Origin: Anaeroglomus sp964630775
GTDB lineage: Bacteria; Planctomycetota; Phycisphaerae; Sedimentisphaerales; Anaerohalosphaeraceae
Direction: 5' to 3'
DNA: 64,000 nucleotides
Assembly: GCA_964630775.1 (NCBI GenBank)
Contig: CAZVYY010000007.1
Location: forward strand, 65,859-129,858
The notes under the pieces were generated by a model, which had not been told where the DNA came from, ran no database searches, and saw only the letters and a program-made list of their open reading frames with translations. The first letter of the stretch is position 1, and every line of letters starts with the position of its first letter. Of the stretch, positions 8,171 to 16,790 are shown in pieces. The position numbers were made by a program, and so were the translations under genes.

Positions 8171-10765
8171 TTACGCGGTTTTGAAGAAACATACAAGCTT
8201 CTGACTTAAAACATCCGCCATCAGCATCAGATTCTGGTTGCGGGTATCATAGACATACACCACATTCTGATATTTCTGGGCGTCGGGGAGCAGTTCCCGC
8301 AGCAGGCTTTCGCGGCTTTCCAGAAGGTGTTTATGCAGCACCACGCCCGGCTTCTCGCAGAACAGGGCGACATAGAAAATCTCCTCTTCCACAAGATCCT
8401 GGAAGAAATGACTGCCATAGGACAACTCGGGCATCAGGTTGCCGCCGGGGTAAGATATTTCGCACAAGACCGACATCTGGCTGATTTCAGAGAATCGGAC
8501 GGGCACACCCAGCGATGGAGTAGAAGTCCCCCACCGCCCCGGCCCCATTAAAAGTGTCGTATCTTTATCGCGATTGCATATCTGCCGGTTGAGTTTGCCG
8601 ACCAGGCGTGCGACATCATATTTTTCCTGCTGGGAAAGCTCGATATAAGCCGACGGGTCAATCAGGATAATCCGGTCAATCGGCTGGGCGATACAGCCGC
8701 CCATAAATCCGCCCTGACTCTGGAACAAAATCTGCTTGGCCGGCAGGGTTTCCGGAATCTGGACCCTGGCTCCGAATCCCCGGGTCTGCAGGGGACGGCA
8801 TTGCAGCAGATTCAACTGGGCGGGGCGGTCAATCGCCTGATTGTAGGTAAACTCGATATCCACGGGGTAATCGTAAATCCTCTGCAGGGTATCCATCAGC
8901 CGCCGCATCAGGGGAACAAAATCCGTCTCGGTCAGCAGCCGGTCAAAGGTCATAATCCACGATGGCGGCCCTTCCATTTCGAGCTGCTTCATGCGTCGGG
9001 CAGCGTCTTCATCCTCGATGGCAAACAAATCCACGTTCCAGTCGGGTTTTTCGGCCAGATAACGATTGATGGAAATCGGCTCGAGTGTATTCTGCGGGAT
9101 ATTCAGGACATCCATAAAACGCTGGGAGAACTGGCGAATATTGTCCATGCACGATTGCGGCCGCAGCAGCGGATAATCCATCGCTACCAGTCGGGGGTAA
9201 TCATCGTCGGGCCGATCCACGGCACGCGTACCCAGGCCGGCGACAATTCGCAGCATTCCGGCGGCCGGGTCCAGGTCCTTGTTCCATACGAAGGTGTTAT
9301 ACGAAACCCCGACGCCCGCCATATCCGGATAGAAATACGGGCCGTGATGGGTACCCGAAACACGCTGAACCAGCAGCGCCATCTGTTCGTCCAGTTGATC
9401 CAGCCCCCGCTGAAGGCGATAGGTCAGGGCATCTTCGCTCATGGTACTGGCGTAAATGGTTCGTACGGCATTTTCAAACTGCTCATAACGGTCTTCGGGG
9501 TCGCCCTGATTGACCAGAAACAGGCTTTCATATTTGCCGGCGAATGCATTACCAAAGCTGTCTTCCAGAAGACTGCTGGAACGAATGATAATCGGGGACT
9601 GGCCGAAGTATTCAATCATTTCCTGAAATTGTTCGCGGAGTTCGTTGGAGAACTTGCCTTTGCGCAATCCCTGAGCCAGCGGTTCGGCCTTTGTAAAATA
9701 ACCTTCCTGTGTTTTTTGCTCCATGCGGAGTTTCCAGAGGCCGTTCTGCACGATATAGGAATGAAAAATATCCGAGCCGATATAAAACGAGTCATGCTTT
9801 TCGAGCCGCTGACGCCAGTCGAAATCCGTATCCTGATGAAGAATCTTGCGGGCCAGCAGCATACCCACGGCCTTGCCGCCGATGTAGCCTGTGCCGATCA
9901 GCCGGGCCTTGACATCCAGCAAATCCCGCAGCGAAAAATAGCGTTTGACCAGCGTAAGCATCCGGTCTTCACGGCACATCATAATACGGCACAGTTTATC
10001 AACCGCCTGCTCCTGCTGAGTCTGCATGGTCGGGTCATTAAGCATTTCCTCGGCCTGCAAAAACAGTTGATCCCAGTAATCCAGCTTGCGCCGGGTTGCG
10101 GCCCGGGCCTGGTCGGAGATATAGGAAAACAAGCGAGCCGCATCGACACTGTTGGTCACCGGCGTCATGCGGTCCTGCTCGTCTCGATGAGGTAAAAACA
10201 TCGTCGGTGAATAACGGTTCCAGACCTTCAGCGGATGAATATAGACTGTGCCCTCGATATGATAGACATCCAGCAGCAACTGGGTTGTGCCGCGAATGCG
10301 GGCGACGGTCTGAAACGAGTGATAATTCCGCAGCAGGGCAAAATAGGCAATGGTATCCAGTTCATACAGATAAGGGCAGGTAACCATGAAGAAATTGCCA
10401 ACCATCAGGTCCGTCGCCCAGGACGTCAGCAGGTCCGACAGGCTGTCAAAGACATAAAAGGCACCTTTGCCCTGCTGCGAGATAATGGTATGAACCTGGG
10501 TGGAAAACGTCTCAAATCCGGTATCTGCATCCAGCTCAAGGATGGTCAGGCCCGGCTGCGGTTCAAGGAGCGGTTCATGCTGGGCAAACCGCACGTAAAT
10601 CATCTTGCGGTGTTCCCGGATGGCCCGCTGCACATAAGGGATTACAAGCTGCTTGTACTGGATGAGGTCATCGACCTGCCAGACAACGTTATCGCCGTAC
10701 TGAAACCGGCCCAGCATTTCATCCAAATGATTCAGTCCGGAACTGGGATAGGGAAATCGATCCAT
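8171..10765 (-). CDS. Fusion of a degenerate KaiC/RecA-like domain with a PEP/pyruvate-binding (PPDK N-terminal) domain
   Basis: 864 residues. Residues 1-220 follow the KaiC/RadA plan: GLNHLDEMLGRFQYGDNVVW at 10-29 resembles the start of such domains but the Walker A GK[T/S] is absent, and FDSLSDLL near 106-113 resembles Walker B. From about 290 the sequence is the ATP-grasp nucleotide-binding region of pyruvate phosphate dikinase/PEP synthase: GYIGGKAVGMLLARKIL and IIRSSSLLEDSFGNAFAGKY. I see neither the phosphohistidine swivelling domain (no GG.TSH motif) nor the C-terminal PEP barrel, so it cannot be a complete PPDK or PEP synthase. The N-terminal half probably senses or scaffolds rather than hydrolysing ATP. 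It is adjacent to gdhA but separated by a terminator. Confidence 0.85.
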   Translation of the reverse strand: MDRFPYPSSGLNHLDEMLGRFQYGDNVVWQVDDLIQYKQLVIPYVQRAIREHRKMIYVRFAQHEPLLEPQPGLTILELDADTGFETFSTQVHTIISQQGKGAFYVFDSLSDLLTSWATDLMVGNFFMVTCPYLYELDTIAYFALLRNYHSFQTVARIRGTTQLLLDVYHIEGTVYIHPLKVWNRYSPTMFLPHRDEQDRMTPVTNSVDAARLFSYISDQARAATRRKLDYWDQLFLQAEEMLNDPTMQTQQEQAVDKLCRIMMCREDRMLTLVKRYFSLRDLLDVKARLIGTGYIGGKAVGMLLARKILHQDTDFDWRQRLEKHDSFYIGSDIFHSYIVQNGLWKLRMEQKTQEGYFTKAEPLAQGLRKGKFSNELREQFQEMIEYFGQSPIIIRSSSLLEDSFGNAFAGKYESLFLVNQGDPEDRYEQFENAVRTIYASTMSEDALTYRLQRGLDQLDEQMALLVQRVSGTHHGPYFYPDMAGVGVSYNTFVWNKDLDPAAGMLRIVAGLGTRAVDRPDDDYPRLVAMDYPLLRPQSCMDNIRQFSQRFMDVLNIPQNTLEPISINRYLAEKPDWNVDLFAIEDEDAARRMKQLEMEGPPSWIMTFDRLLTETDFVPLMRRLMDTLQRIYDYPVDIEFTYNQAIDRPAQLNLLQCRPLQTRGFGARVQIPETLPAKQILFQSQGGFMGGCIAQPIDRIILIDPSAYIELSQQEKYDVARLVGKLNRQICNRDKDTTLLMGPGRWGTSTPSLGVPVRFSEISQMSVLCEISYPGGNLMPELSYGSHFFQDLVEEEIFYVALFCEKPGVVLHKHLLESRESLLRELLPDAQKYQNVVYVYDTRNQNLMLMADVLSQKLVCFFKTA

Positions 10766-10828
10766 ACTGTAGTCCCCGCAAGGGTTTTATTGGCATCGTC
10801 ATTGATTCTGTTCAGCGGTTATAATAAA

Positions 10829-10858
10829 GAATCCCCTTACCATGCGGCAAGGGGATTC
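10829..10858 (-). terminator. Terminator-like hairpin after gdhA
   Basis: A perfect 10-bp stem (GAATCCCCTT at 10829-10838 with AAGGGGATTC at 10849-10858) and a 10-nt loop lie 42 bases past the gdhA stop. On the minus strand the trailing bases are TTTATTATAA, a weak U-tract, so termination may be partial and the downstream PPDK-like gene could receive readthrough. Confidence 0.6.
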
Positions 10859-10900
10859 CTGGAAATTTCAACAAATTAATGGTGTATCTGTGAAGTCGGA

Positions 10901-12241
10901 TTAGACAACACCCTGAGCCATCATGGCCTTGGCGACTTTCAGGAAGCCGGCAATATTGGCACCGGCCACGAGGTTGCCTTTGGCGCCGTAGGCATCGGAT
11001 GCCTTGACGCACTGATCATAGATGGCGTTCATAATCATCTTCAGGCGGGTATCGACCTCGTCAAAGGTCCAGCTCAACCGCATGGAGTTCTGGCACATTT
11101 CCAGAGCACTGGTGGCCACACCGCCGGCATTGGCCGCTTTGGCCGGGCCGAAGGACACGCCGTTATCGAGGAAAACTTCAATCGCTTCGGGGGTTGAGGG
11201 CATGTTGGCACCTTCGCCGACGGCGATGCATTTATTCTTGACCAGGGCCTTGGCGCCGGCTTCATCCAGTTCGTTCTGGGTGGCCGACGGCAATGCGATA
11301 TCGCACGGGACGGTCCAGATGCCATGCCAGTTATCAAAGTACTGGGCACCCTTGCGTTCATCGGCATACTGTTTGATGCGGCCGCGTTCGACTTCTTTGA
11401 TGCGTTTGACCAACTGCAGGTCCACGCCGGCTTCATCCACGATATAGCCGTTGCTGTCGGACATCGCAATTACTTTAGCACCCAGTTCGGTGGCCTTCTG
11501 ATGGGCATAAATGGCCACATTGCCGGAGCCTGAGACAACCACTTTCTTGCCTTTCCAGTCGGTACCGCGATCCTGCAGCATACGGGTGACAAAATACACC
11601 AGGCCGTAACCGGTGGCTTCGGTGCGCACCAGGGAGCCGCCGAAATCCAGGCCCTTGCCGGTCAGCACGCCGGTAAAGACATTGGCGAGCTTTTTGTACT
11701 GGCCGAACATGTAGCCGACTTCTCTGCCGCCGACGCCGATATCGCCGGCCGGGACATCCGTATCGGCACCGATATGACGAAACAGTTCACTCATAAATGC
11801 CTGACAGAACCGCATGACTTCAGTGTCGGATTTGCCTTTGGGATCAAAATCGCTGCCGCCCTTGCCGCCGCCGATGGGGGTGGTGGTCAGAGCATTTTTG
11901 AAAATCTGTTCGAAACCGAGGAATTTAATAATGCCAAGATAAACCGAAGGATGGAAACGAATGCCGCCTTTATATGGCCCGATGGCACTGTTGAACTGAA
12001 CGCGGAAACCGCGATTGATCTGCACCTGGCCTTTGTCGTCAATCCAGGGAACACGGAACATAATCTGCCGTTCCGGCTCGACAATACGTTCCAGGACTTT
12101 GGCTTTGGCAAATTCAGGATTCTTGTCAATCACCGGCTGAATGGTCTCTGCGACCTCACGGACAGCCTGATGGAACTCGACTTCTCCCGGGTTGCGGGAA
12201 ATCACCTGTTCCATGATACTGTTGACGTACTGTTTGGACAT
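10901..12241 (-). CDS. gdhA: NADP-type glutamate dehydrogenase
   Basis: Reversible reductive amination of 2-oxoglutarate with ammonia, feeding nitrogen into glutamate. The 446-residue length equals that of the hexameric small-subunit NADP enzymes such as E. coli GdhA. Motifs: GPYKGGIRFHPSVYLGIIKF with the substrate-binding Lys, the catalytic-lysine region TTPIGGGKGGSDFDPKGKS, PAGDIGVGGREVGYMFG, and the Rossmann segment VVVSGSGNVAIYAHQKATEL. AAAGGAAC lies six bases before the ATG. It is divergent from a LysR-type gene 195 bp away, the usual arrangement for a regulator acting on its neighbour. Confidence 0.97.
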   Translation of the reverse strand: MSKQYVNSIMEQVISRNPGEVEFHQAVREVAETIQPVIDKNPEFAKAKVLERIVEPERQIMFRVPWIDDKGQVQINRGFRVQFNSAIGPYKGGIRFHPSVYLGIIKFLGFEQIFKNALTTTPIGGGKGGSDFDPKGKSDTEVMRFCQAFMSELFRHIGADTDVPAGDIGVGGREVGYMFGQYKKLANVFTGVLTGKGLDFGGSLVRTEATGYGLVYFVTRMLQDRGTDWKGKKVVVSGSGNVAIYAHQKATELGAKVIAMSDSNGYIVDEAGVDLQLVKRIKEVERGRIKQYADERKGAQYFDNWHGIWTVPCDIALPSATQNELDEAGAKALVKNKCIAVGEGANMPSTPEAIEVFLDNGVSFGPAKAANAGGVATSALEMCQNSMRLSWTFDEVDTRLKMIMNAIYDQCVKASDAYGAKGNLVAGANIAGFLKVAKAMMAQGVV

Positions 12242-12295
12242 GTTTTTGTTCCTTTCGACAATCAGGTTTTGGGTTCTTGCGTTTTATTTTTCAGC

Positions 12296-12325
12296 ATTTG
12301 CAGCACCCTCGCGGTGCCTGCAAAT
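12296..12325 (-). promoter_or_regulatory. Hairpin in the gdhA leader
   Basis: ATTTGCAGCACC (12296-12307) pairs with GGTGCCTGCAAAT (12313-12325) with one bulged base and a five-base loop. It lies 55-84 bases upstream of the gdhA start. There is no T-run, so it is not an obvious terminator; it could be an mRNA-stabilising structure or an operator. No known riboswitch is recognisable. Confidence 0.35.
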
Positions 12326-12353
12326 CATCGTTCACATGGATTGAAACTAATAC

Positions 12354-12381
12354 TTTACAAATTATAAATTCTACTTATAAT
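12354..12381 (+). promoter_or_regulatory. Promoter of the LysR gene overlapped by an inverted repeat
   Basis: TTTACA at 12354-12359, a 16-bp spacer and a perfect TATAAT at 12376-12381 form a strong promoter 55 bp before the LysR start. Superimposed on the -10 side is the inverted repeat ATTATAA-N7-TTATAAT (12361-12381), which contains a T-N11-A core of the kind LysR-type regulators bind. This suits autoregulation and control of divergent gdhA. It is inference from position and symmetry only. Confidence 0.5.
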
Positions 12382-12436
12382 AGATTGCATGAATAACGCA
12401 AATAAACTCCTGTAATACTTACCATAAGATATATTA

Positions 12437-13327
12437 ATGAACCTTGAAACGGCCAAATTATTCTGCGATTTAGTGGAATTGAAGAACTTTTCTCGGGCTG
12501 CCGAGCTGCACGGTGTCAGTCAGTCTGCGGTGTCACAACAAATTGCCCAGATTGAAATGGACCATAAAATTCAGCTCTTTGATCGAAAAAAACGACCTGT
12601 TGAGTTGACAACTTCAGGGGAGCTGTTCTATCGTGCCTGCAAGGACATTCTGGAGCGGTATAATCGATTGAGCAATGAGCTGGCCCAGTTGAATCAGACC
12701 ACCTGTTCGATCCATCTGGCCGCGATTTTCAGCATCGGGATGCACACTCTTCAGCCTTATATCAAGAAATTCATGGCCATTTATCCGGATGTCAATTTAT
12801 CCATTGAATATGACAATGCCAAGGAAATTTATGAAAAACTGCTCCGGGGCAGTATTGATATTGGTGTCGTAGCTCTGCCGCGCAGAGACCGAAATATCCA
12901 GAATTTTCCATTTGAAAATGAGCCGCTGCTGCTGGTTTGCTCGCCGGATCATCCATTCGCTTCGGAAACCGAAGTGGAAATCCATCGTCTCCAGGGGGAA
13001 AAATTCATCGCTTTTGCGTCGGATGTGCCGACCCGCAGCCTGATTGACTCGATTTTAACCCGTTACGGCATTAATGTCCGGGTGATTATGGAGTTTGATA
13101 ACATAGAAACCATCAAGCGTGCTGTGGAGATCAATTCCGGCATCAGCATTTTACCTAAATCCTCTCTGCGTATGGAGTTATCCGGCGGCTCACTAAAAGC
13201 CATCCCCTTTGCCAATGAAACGTTTTACCGCCCCACCGGCATCATCGTTCGTAAAGATCGAACCCTGAGCAAGGCCGCACGGTATCTGATTGAGCTGATG
13301 CGAAAGGACTTTGAGGCGGATGTATGA
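12437..13327 (+). CDS. LysR-family transcriptional regulator
   Basis: 296 residues. The N-terminal winged helix-turn-helix is clear: METAKLFCDLVELKNFSRAA-like start (actual MNLETAKLFCDLVEL), then HGVSQSAVSQQIAQIEM and LFDRKKRPVELTTSGELFY. The remainder is the two-lobed type 2 periplasmic-binding-protein-like effector domain (HLAAIFSIGMHTLQPY ... GSIDIGVVALP ... VEINSGISILPKSSL). Effector unknown. It is divergent from gdhA and its stop overlaps the following HAD gene (ATGA), so it heads an operon of LysR, HAD, LolA-like and flavodoxin genes. Control of gdhA is likely from position, but unproven. Confidence 0.93.
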   Translation: MNLETAKLFCDLVELKNFSRAAELHGVSQSAVSQQIAQIEMDHKIQLFDRKKRPVELTTSGELFYRACKDILERYNRLSNELAQLNQTTCSIHLAAIFSIGMHTLQPYIKKFMAIYPDVNLSIEYDNAKEIYEKLLRGSIDIGVVALPRRDRNIQNFPFENEPLLLVCSPDHPFASETEVEIHRLQGEKFIAFASDVPTRSLIDSILTRYGINVRVIMEFDNIETIKRAVEINSGISILPKSSLRMELSGGSLKAIPFANETFYRPTGIIVRKDRTLSKAARYLIELMRKDFEADV

Positions 13328-13929
13328 CCATTGAAGCGGTCATTTTTGACCTGGATGGAACACTGACTGAGCCATTTCTGGATTTCGACCAAATCCGTCG
13401 GGATATTGGCCTGCCTGGCGGTATTGGGGTACTGGAAGGGATTGCCGCGATGACGCCATCCCATCGGCAGCGGGCCGAAGCAATCCTGCTGGCCCATGAA
13501 AGCCGGGCCGCTCAACACAGTAAATTGAACACAGGGGCAATTGAGATTCTGGATAGCCTTCGTCGGCGTAATCTTCCCATTGGTCTGCTGACCCGAAATT
13601 TGCGAAAAAATGTGATGCTGGTGGTCGAACTGCATGGGCTTCATTTTGATGCGATTGTGGACCGGATGGATGGACCGGTGAAACCGGACGGTTTCGGGGT
13701 GCGTCATTTATGTGAGCGATTTGGCGTCAGCCCCGCAAAAACACTGGTGGTTGGAGATTTCAAGCACGACCTGGAATGTGCCAAAAACGCCGGCGCAATT
13801 GCGGTGCTGATACGAACCCATCATCAGGCCGACCAATTTGCATCCCTGGCGGATTTTACCATTGACCGGCTGGATGAGATTCTTACAATTATCGATACAA
13901 TAGAAAACCAAGCAAGGAAGACGCGATGA
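13324..13929 (+). CDS. HAD-family hydrolase (phosphoglycolate phosphatase-like)
   Basis: 201 residues. Motif I is VIFDLDGTLTEP with the nucleophile Asp9 and Asp11. Motif II is the Thr of LLTRNLRKNV, and the C-terminal motifs are PAKTLVVGDFKHDLECAKNA with the conserved Lys-Pro (VKPDGFG) before it. These define a class I HAD phosphatase of the Gph/PhnX type. The substrate cannot be inferred. Its ATG overlaps the LysR stop and its stop overlaps the next start (ATGA), showing tight translational coupling on both sides. Confidence 0.9.
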   Translation: MTIEAVIFDLDGTLTEPFLDFDQIRRDIGLPGGIGVLEGIAAMTPSHRQRAEAILLAHESRAAQHSKLNTGAIEILDSLRRRNLPIGLLTRNLRKNVMLVVELHGLHFDAIVDRMDGPVKPDGFGVRHLCERFGVSPAKTLVVGDFKHDLECAKNAGAIAVLIRTHHQADQFASLADFTIDRLDEILTIIDTIENQARKTR

Positions 13930-14786
13930 AAAAACGTATCTGGTATTCCATGATTGTTGTGTGTGCAATCGGTCTTTCCGCAGTTGTCTGTGCGGAAGAA
14001 CCCAATACGCCTGCCGGTGCCTCGGAGGTGACAGCAGCGGTTCAAGTCACCGACCCCAACGCCATAGACCCGGCCAGCCCGCTGGGACAATTGCTGGAAA
14101 AAATCAATCACGCTGCCAAAGAGCTGAAAAGCTGCAAGGCAGTTGTGGATTACCTGTTCATTCATGAACCGGAACTGCTGGACAGCCGGACGATCCGCAA
14201 GGGTACCCTGTTGTATCAGAAGACCGACAAAGGCTCGAAGATGCGGCTGAACTTCGACACCGTCAAACAGGATGACGGCGATGAACAGAAAAAACAGGAA
14301 CAGTATTTCTTTGACGGCGTGTGGCTGACCAAAATTGATTTCACACTGCGGCAGATCGACCAGTACCAGCAGGCCCCCGTTGATAAGCCTGTCGAGGTAT
14401 TCGACTATATCAGCCATAATTTTCCGATTGTGGGTTTTTCGGGCGCCGATACGCTGCAGAAACAATTTGTGATTACGCTGGTCGCTCCCGCCAAAGATGA
14501 AAAGAAGCTGCACCATCTGCTGCTGAAGGTCAAGCCGGATTCGGTCTATAAAGACGATTACACCCAGATTGATTTGTGGATTGACAGCGAATTGTATCTG
14601 CCGGTGAGGATGCTGTCGGTATCCACACAGGGCGACATCTATGACCTGGTGTTGTCTAAGCCGGAACTGAATAAGTCGCTGTCGGAGAAATTGTTTGTTA
14701 TCGATGCCCCGGCTGATTTCAGCAAAAACATCAAAACCCTCGACGAAAAAGACGGAAAGGATTCAGCATGGCCACAGGAATTGTGA
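13926..14786 (+). CDS. LolA-like periplasmic/outer-membrane lipoprotein-carrier fold protein
   Basis: 286 residues with a signal peptide (MKKRIWYSMIVVCAIGLSAVVCA), a Pro/Ala/Asn linker and a domain that appears to have the LolA/LppX-like half-barrel plan: INHAAKELKSCKAVVDYLFI, KGTLLYQKTDKGSKMRLNF, QYFFDGVWLTKIDF, IDLWIDSELYLPVRMLSV. Proteins of this fold carry lipoproteins or lipids across the periplasm; this one is planctomycete-like and its cargo is unknown. AAGGA precedes the ATG. The C-terminus ends in a charged tail overlapping the next gene by 19 bases. The fold assignment rests on pattern recognition only. Confidence 0.65.
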   Translation: MKKRIWYSMIVVCAIGLSAVVCAEEPNTPAGASEVTAAVQVTDPNAIDPASPLGQLLEKINHAAKELKSCKAVVDYLFIHEPELLDSRTIRKGTLLYQKTDKGSKMRLNFDTVKQDDGDEQKKQEQYFFDGVWLTKIDFTLRQIDQYQQAPVDKPVEVFDYISHNFPIVGFSGADTLQKQFVITLVAPAKDEKKLHHLLLKVKPDSVYKDDYTQIDLWIDSELYLPVRMLSVSTQGDIYDLVLSKPELNKSLSEKLFVIDAPADFSKNIKTLDEKDGKDSAWPQEL

Positions 14787-15244
14787 TTTATTATACCCGC
14801 AGCGGCAACACCAAAACGATGGCTCAGGCCTTTGCGGATGCAATGACGCAGGCGGGTTTGCCGACCAAATGCAAAAGTGTGGCCGAAGCCAAGGTCGCCG
14901 ATGTTCTGGAGGCCGATGCGATTGTGGTCGGTTCGCCGACCTATTACGGCAGGCCCGCCGCACAGATCGCGGCGTTTTTCGATGAAACCGTCAGCAAGCA
15001 CGGCAAGCTTGACGGCAAGGTCGGGGCGGCATTCGCCAGTTCGGCCAACATTGCCGGCGGCAATGAAACCACCATTCTGGAGATCGTTCACACCATGCTG
15101 ATACATGGGATGGCGGTACAGGGAGATCCGCAGGGAGACCATTACGGCCCGGTATCCATCGGCAAGCCCGACGAACGGGTGCTGGCTCAATGTGCCAGAC
15201 GCGGCAAGCGCGTGGCGGAATTGACACTGAAGCTGTTTGGATAA
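14768..15244 (+). CDS. Flavodoxin-fold FMN protein (WrbA/flavodoxin family)
   Basis: 158 residues. The FMN phosphate loop YYTRSGNTKTMAQ lies at residues 8-20, followed by ADAIVVGSPTYYGRPAAQI (the 50s/90s loop region with Tyr for stacking on the isoalloxazine ring) and GKVGAAFASSANIAGGNETT, typical of WrbA-like NAD(P)H:quinone reductases and flavodoxins. HGMAVQGDPQGDHYGPVSIG matches the WrbA C-terminal loop. GGAAAGGA is seven bases upstream of the ATG. It ends the LysR-led operon and could supply electrons or act in quinone redox balance. Confidence 0.88.
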   Translation: MATGIVIYYTRSGNTKTMAQAFADAMTQAGLPTKCKSVAEAKVADVLEADAIVVGSPTYYGRPAAQIAAFFDETVSKHGKLDGKVGAAFASSANIAGGNETTILEIVHTMLIHGMAVQGDPQGDHYGPVSIGKPDERVLAQCARRGKRVAELTLKLFG

Positions 15245-15304
15245 TTTGCCTGTTTAAGCGGCATTTCATAAACGACATCTAATCTTTAGTGAAGGAGTTG
15301 AATT

Positions 15305-16408
15305 ATGATACAACGGGGTTTACAGCCCATAAAGCCCCAAGGGGCTATAAGATTCGTGTCGTTTTTAATCCTTCTTTTTTTTATCCCGACAGGCTGCATC
15401 GTCAACGACTGCCGAACGCTGAGTTCCTTTAAAAAAGTGGATGATTTTCCGCTTTATACCATGCGGTATTACGGCAATTATGGTATGAAAGACCTTCAGA
15501 CCGGCCGGGGATTGAATTGTCTTGAACAGTGGGGAATCAAGAAACTGCTTCCGCAGAGTAATAATCCCCAGTGTGCCTGCTTTGCCGCGATGAGTCCGCA
15601 GGCGGATGCGGTATTCGGTCGGAATTTCGACTGGAATACCGACGCCGCCCTGCTGTTGTTCACGGACCCTACTGACGGTTATGCATCCGTATCTATGGTT
15701 GATATCACCTACTTTGGGTTCAATAAAAACACCAAACCCGGCCTGCTGAACAAGTTTGCCCTCTTATTCGCTCCGCAGATTCCCTTTGACGGGATGAATG
15801 AATACGGCCTGGCGGTCGGCATTATGTCGATACCGCAATCCAACGGCGGAAACGATCCCCAAAAGAAAACCCTTGGTCTGATGCAGCTTATTCGCCAGAT
15901 GCTGGACCACGCCAAAAACGTCGATGAGGCCGTGGCACTGGCCCAGAAATATAACATCGTATTCACCTACAGCCCGACCAATCATATCATGGTCAGTGAT
16001 GCGGCGGGGAATTCAGCTATCATTGAATATCTGGACGGCACACCGGCCATTACCCGCAATACACAGCCCTTCCAGGTCGCCACCAACTTCATTATCTCCG
16101 GTCTCGACACAGACCAAGCACTTCAATCCTGCCGGCGTTATAAAACCGCCTGGCAGACACTGGAACAGGCACAGGGAGAACTTGCTCCCCAGCAGGCCAT
16201 GACGCTGCTGAATAGCATCTCGCAGAAAGATTTTACGGTATGGTCGGTCGTGTATGGGCAATCCACCGGCAAAATCCAGCTGGCCATGGGCAGAGACTAT
16301 GATAAAGTCTATGATTTTTCACTTAAAATGAAAGATAAAAAGGACACCCAAACCTGCATATATCCAAATCGGGCAGAAAAAACAAACGATCCCCATTCTG
16401 CCAATTAG
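15305..16408 (+). CDS. Lipoprotein Ntn-hydrolase: linear-amide C-N hydrolase (choloylglycine hydrolase/C45-like)
   Basis: 367 residues with a lipobox (FFIPTGC, Cys31) that would anchor it to a membrane. The Ntn-hydrolase signature follows: QCACFAAM with Cys90 as likely nucleophile, and VFGRNFDWN containing the conserved Arg and Asp. EYGLAVGIMSIP and the later NHIMVSDAAGNSAIIEYLDG and VATNFI are also characteristic. Relatives hydrolyse bile salts, N-acyl ethanolamines, penicillins or N-acyl homoserine lactones; no substrate can be assigned. In this family the nucleophile is normally exposed by processing, so a lipid anchor on Cys31 upstream of it is unusual. AAGGAG precedes the ATG. Confidence 0.85.
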   Translation: MIQRGLQPIKPQGAIRFVSFLILLFFIPTGCIVNDCRTLSSFKKVDDFPLYTMRYYGNYGMKDLQTGRGLNCLEQWGIKKLLPQSNNPQCACFAAMSPQADAVFGRNFDWNTDAALLLFTDPTDGYASVSMVDITYFGFNKNTKPGLLNKFALLFAPQIPFDGMNEYGLAVGIMSIPQSNGGNDPQKKTLGLMQLIRQMLDHAKNVDEAVALAQKYNIVFTYSPTNHIMVSDAAGNSAIIEYLDGTPAITRNTQPFQVATNFIISGLDTDQALQSCRRYKTAWQTLEQAQGELAPQQAMTLLNSISQKDFTVWSVVYGQSTGKIQLAMGRDYDKVYDFSLKMKDKKDTQTCIYPNRAEKTNDPHSAN

Positions 16409-16535
16409 GCTTTGTTTTGGATTTGAAACCTAAGACCCTTGTGAGAAAGTAAACACCAAACCAGTGTCCCCAAAACGGTATTCAGCCGAAAGGCATAACT
16501 TTATAAAAACCTTATTTTTTTATCAAAAACTCAGT

Positions 16536-16564
16536 TTGACAAACGAACCCAAGCTTGATACACT
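16536..16564 (+). promoter_or_regulatory. Strong sigma-70 promoter of the Hc1-like gene
   Basis: A perfect TTGACA (16536-16541), a 17-bp spacer and TACACT (16559-16564). The predicted start near 16571 leaves a leader of about 45 nt containing GGAGG at 16605-16609. This is one of the best promoters in the window and suits an abundant nucleoid protein. Confidence 0.7.
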
Positions 16565-16616
16565 CTGATACAAATGGATTTTTACGATATTAATAATCTT
16601 CTTTGGAGGTTTTACA

Positions 16617-16790
16617 ATGCAGGAATACGAACAGCTCAAGACTCTTGTAGCTGAAATTGAAAACGATATTAACAAGGCCGAAGGCGGCAATAAAGCTGCC
16701 GGAACCCGTGTTCGTAAACAGATGCAGATGATCAAACAGGCCGCTCAGACGGTCCGCAATAAGGTCCTGGAGATTCGCACAGTCGATTAA
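16617..16790 (+). CDS. Histone H1-like protein, chlamydial Hc1 type
   Basis: A 57-residue protein, MQEYEQLKTLVAEIENDINK followed by AEGGNKAAGTRVRKQMQMIK and QAAQTVRNKVLEIRTVD. The NKAAGTRVRK core and amphipathic helical plan match the small Hc1-like (histone H1-like) proteins common in Planctomycetes, Bacteroidetes and Chlamydiae, which bind and compact DNA. It is too short for many gene finders. A textbook GGAGG lies seven bases before the ATG and the promoter is near consensus. It appears to be monocistronic; a weak GGACAC/GTGTCC hairpin follows at 16819-16836. Confidence 0.85.
   Translation: MQEYEQLKTLVAEIENDINKAEGGNKAAGTRVRKQMQMIKQAAQTVRNKVLEIRTVD

Noticed and set aside
10829..10858. Hairpin after gdhA as an attenuator for the PPDK-like gene
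   Set aside because: It is simplest as the gdhA 3' end; there is no leader peptide or alternative pairing to support attenuation.
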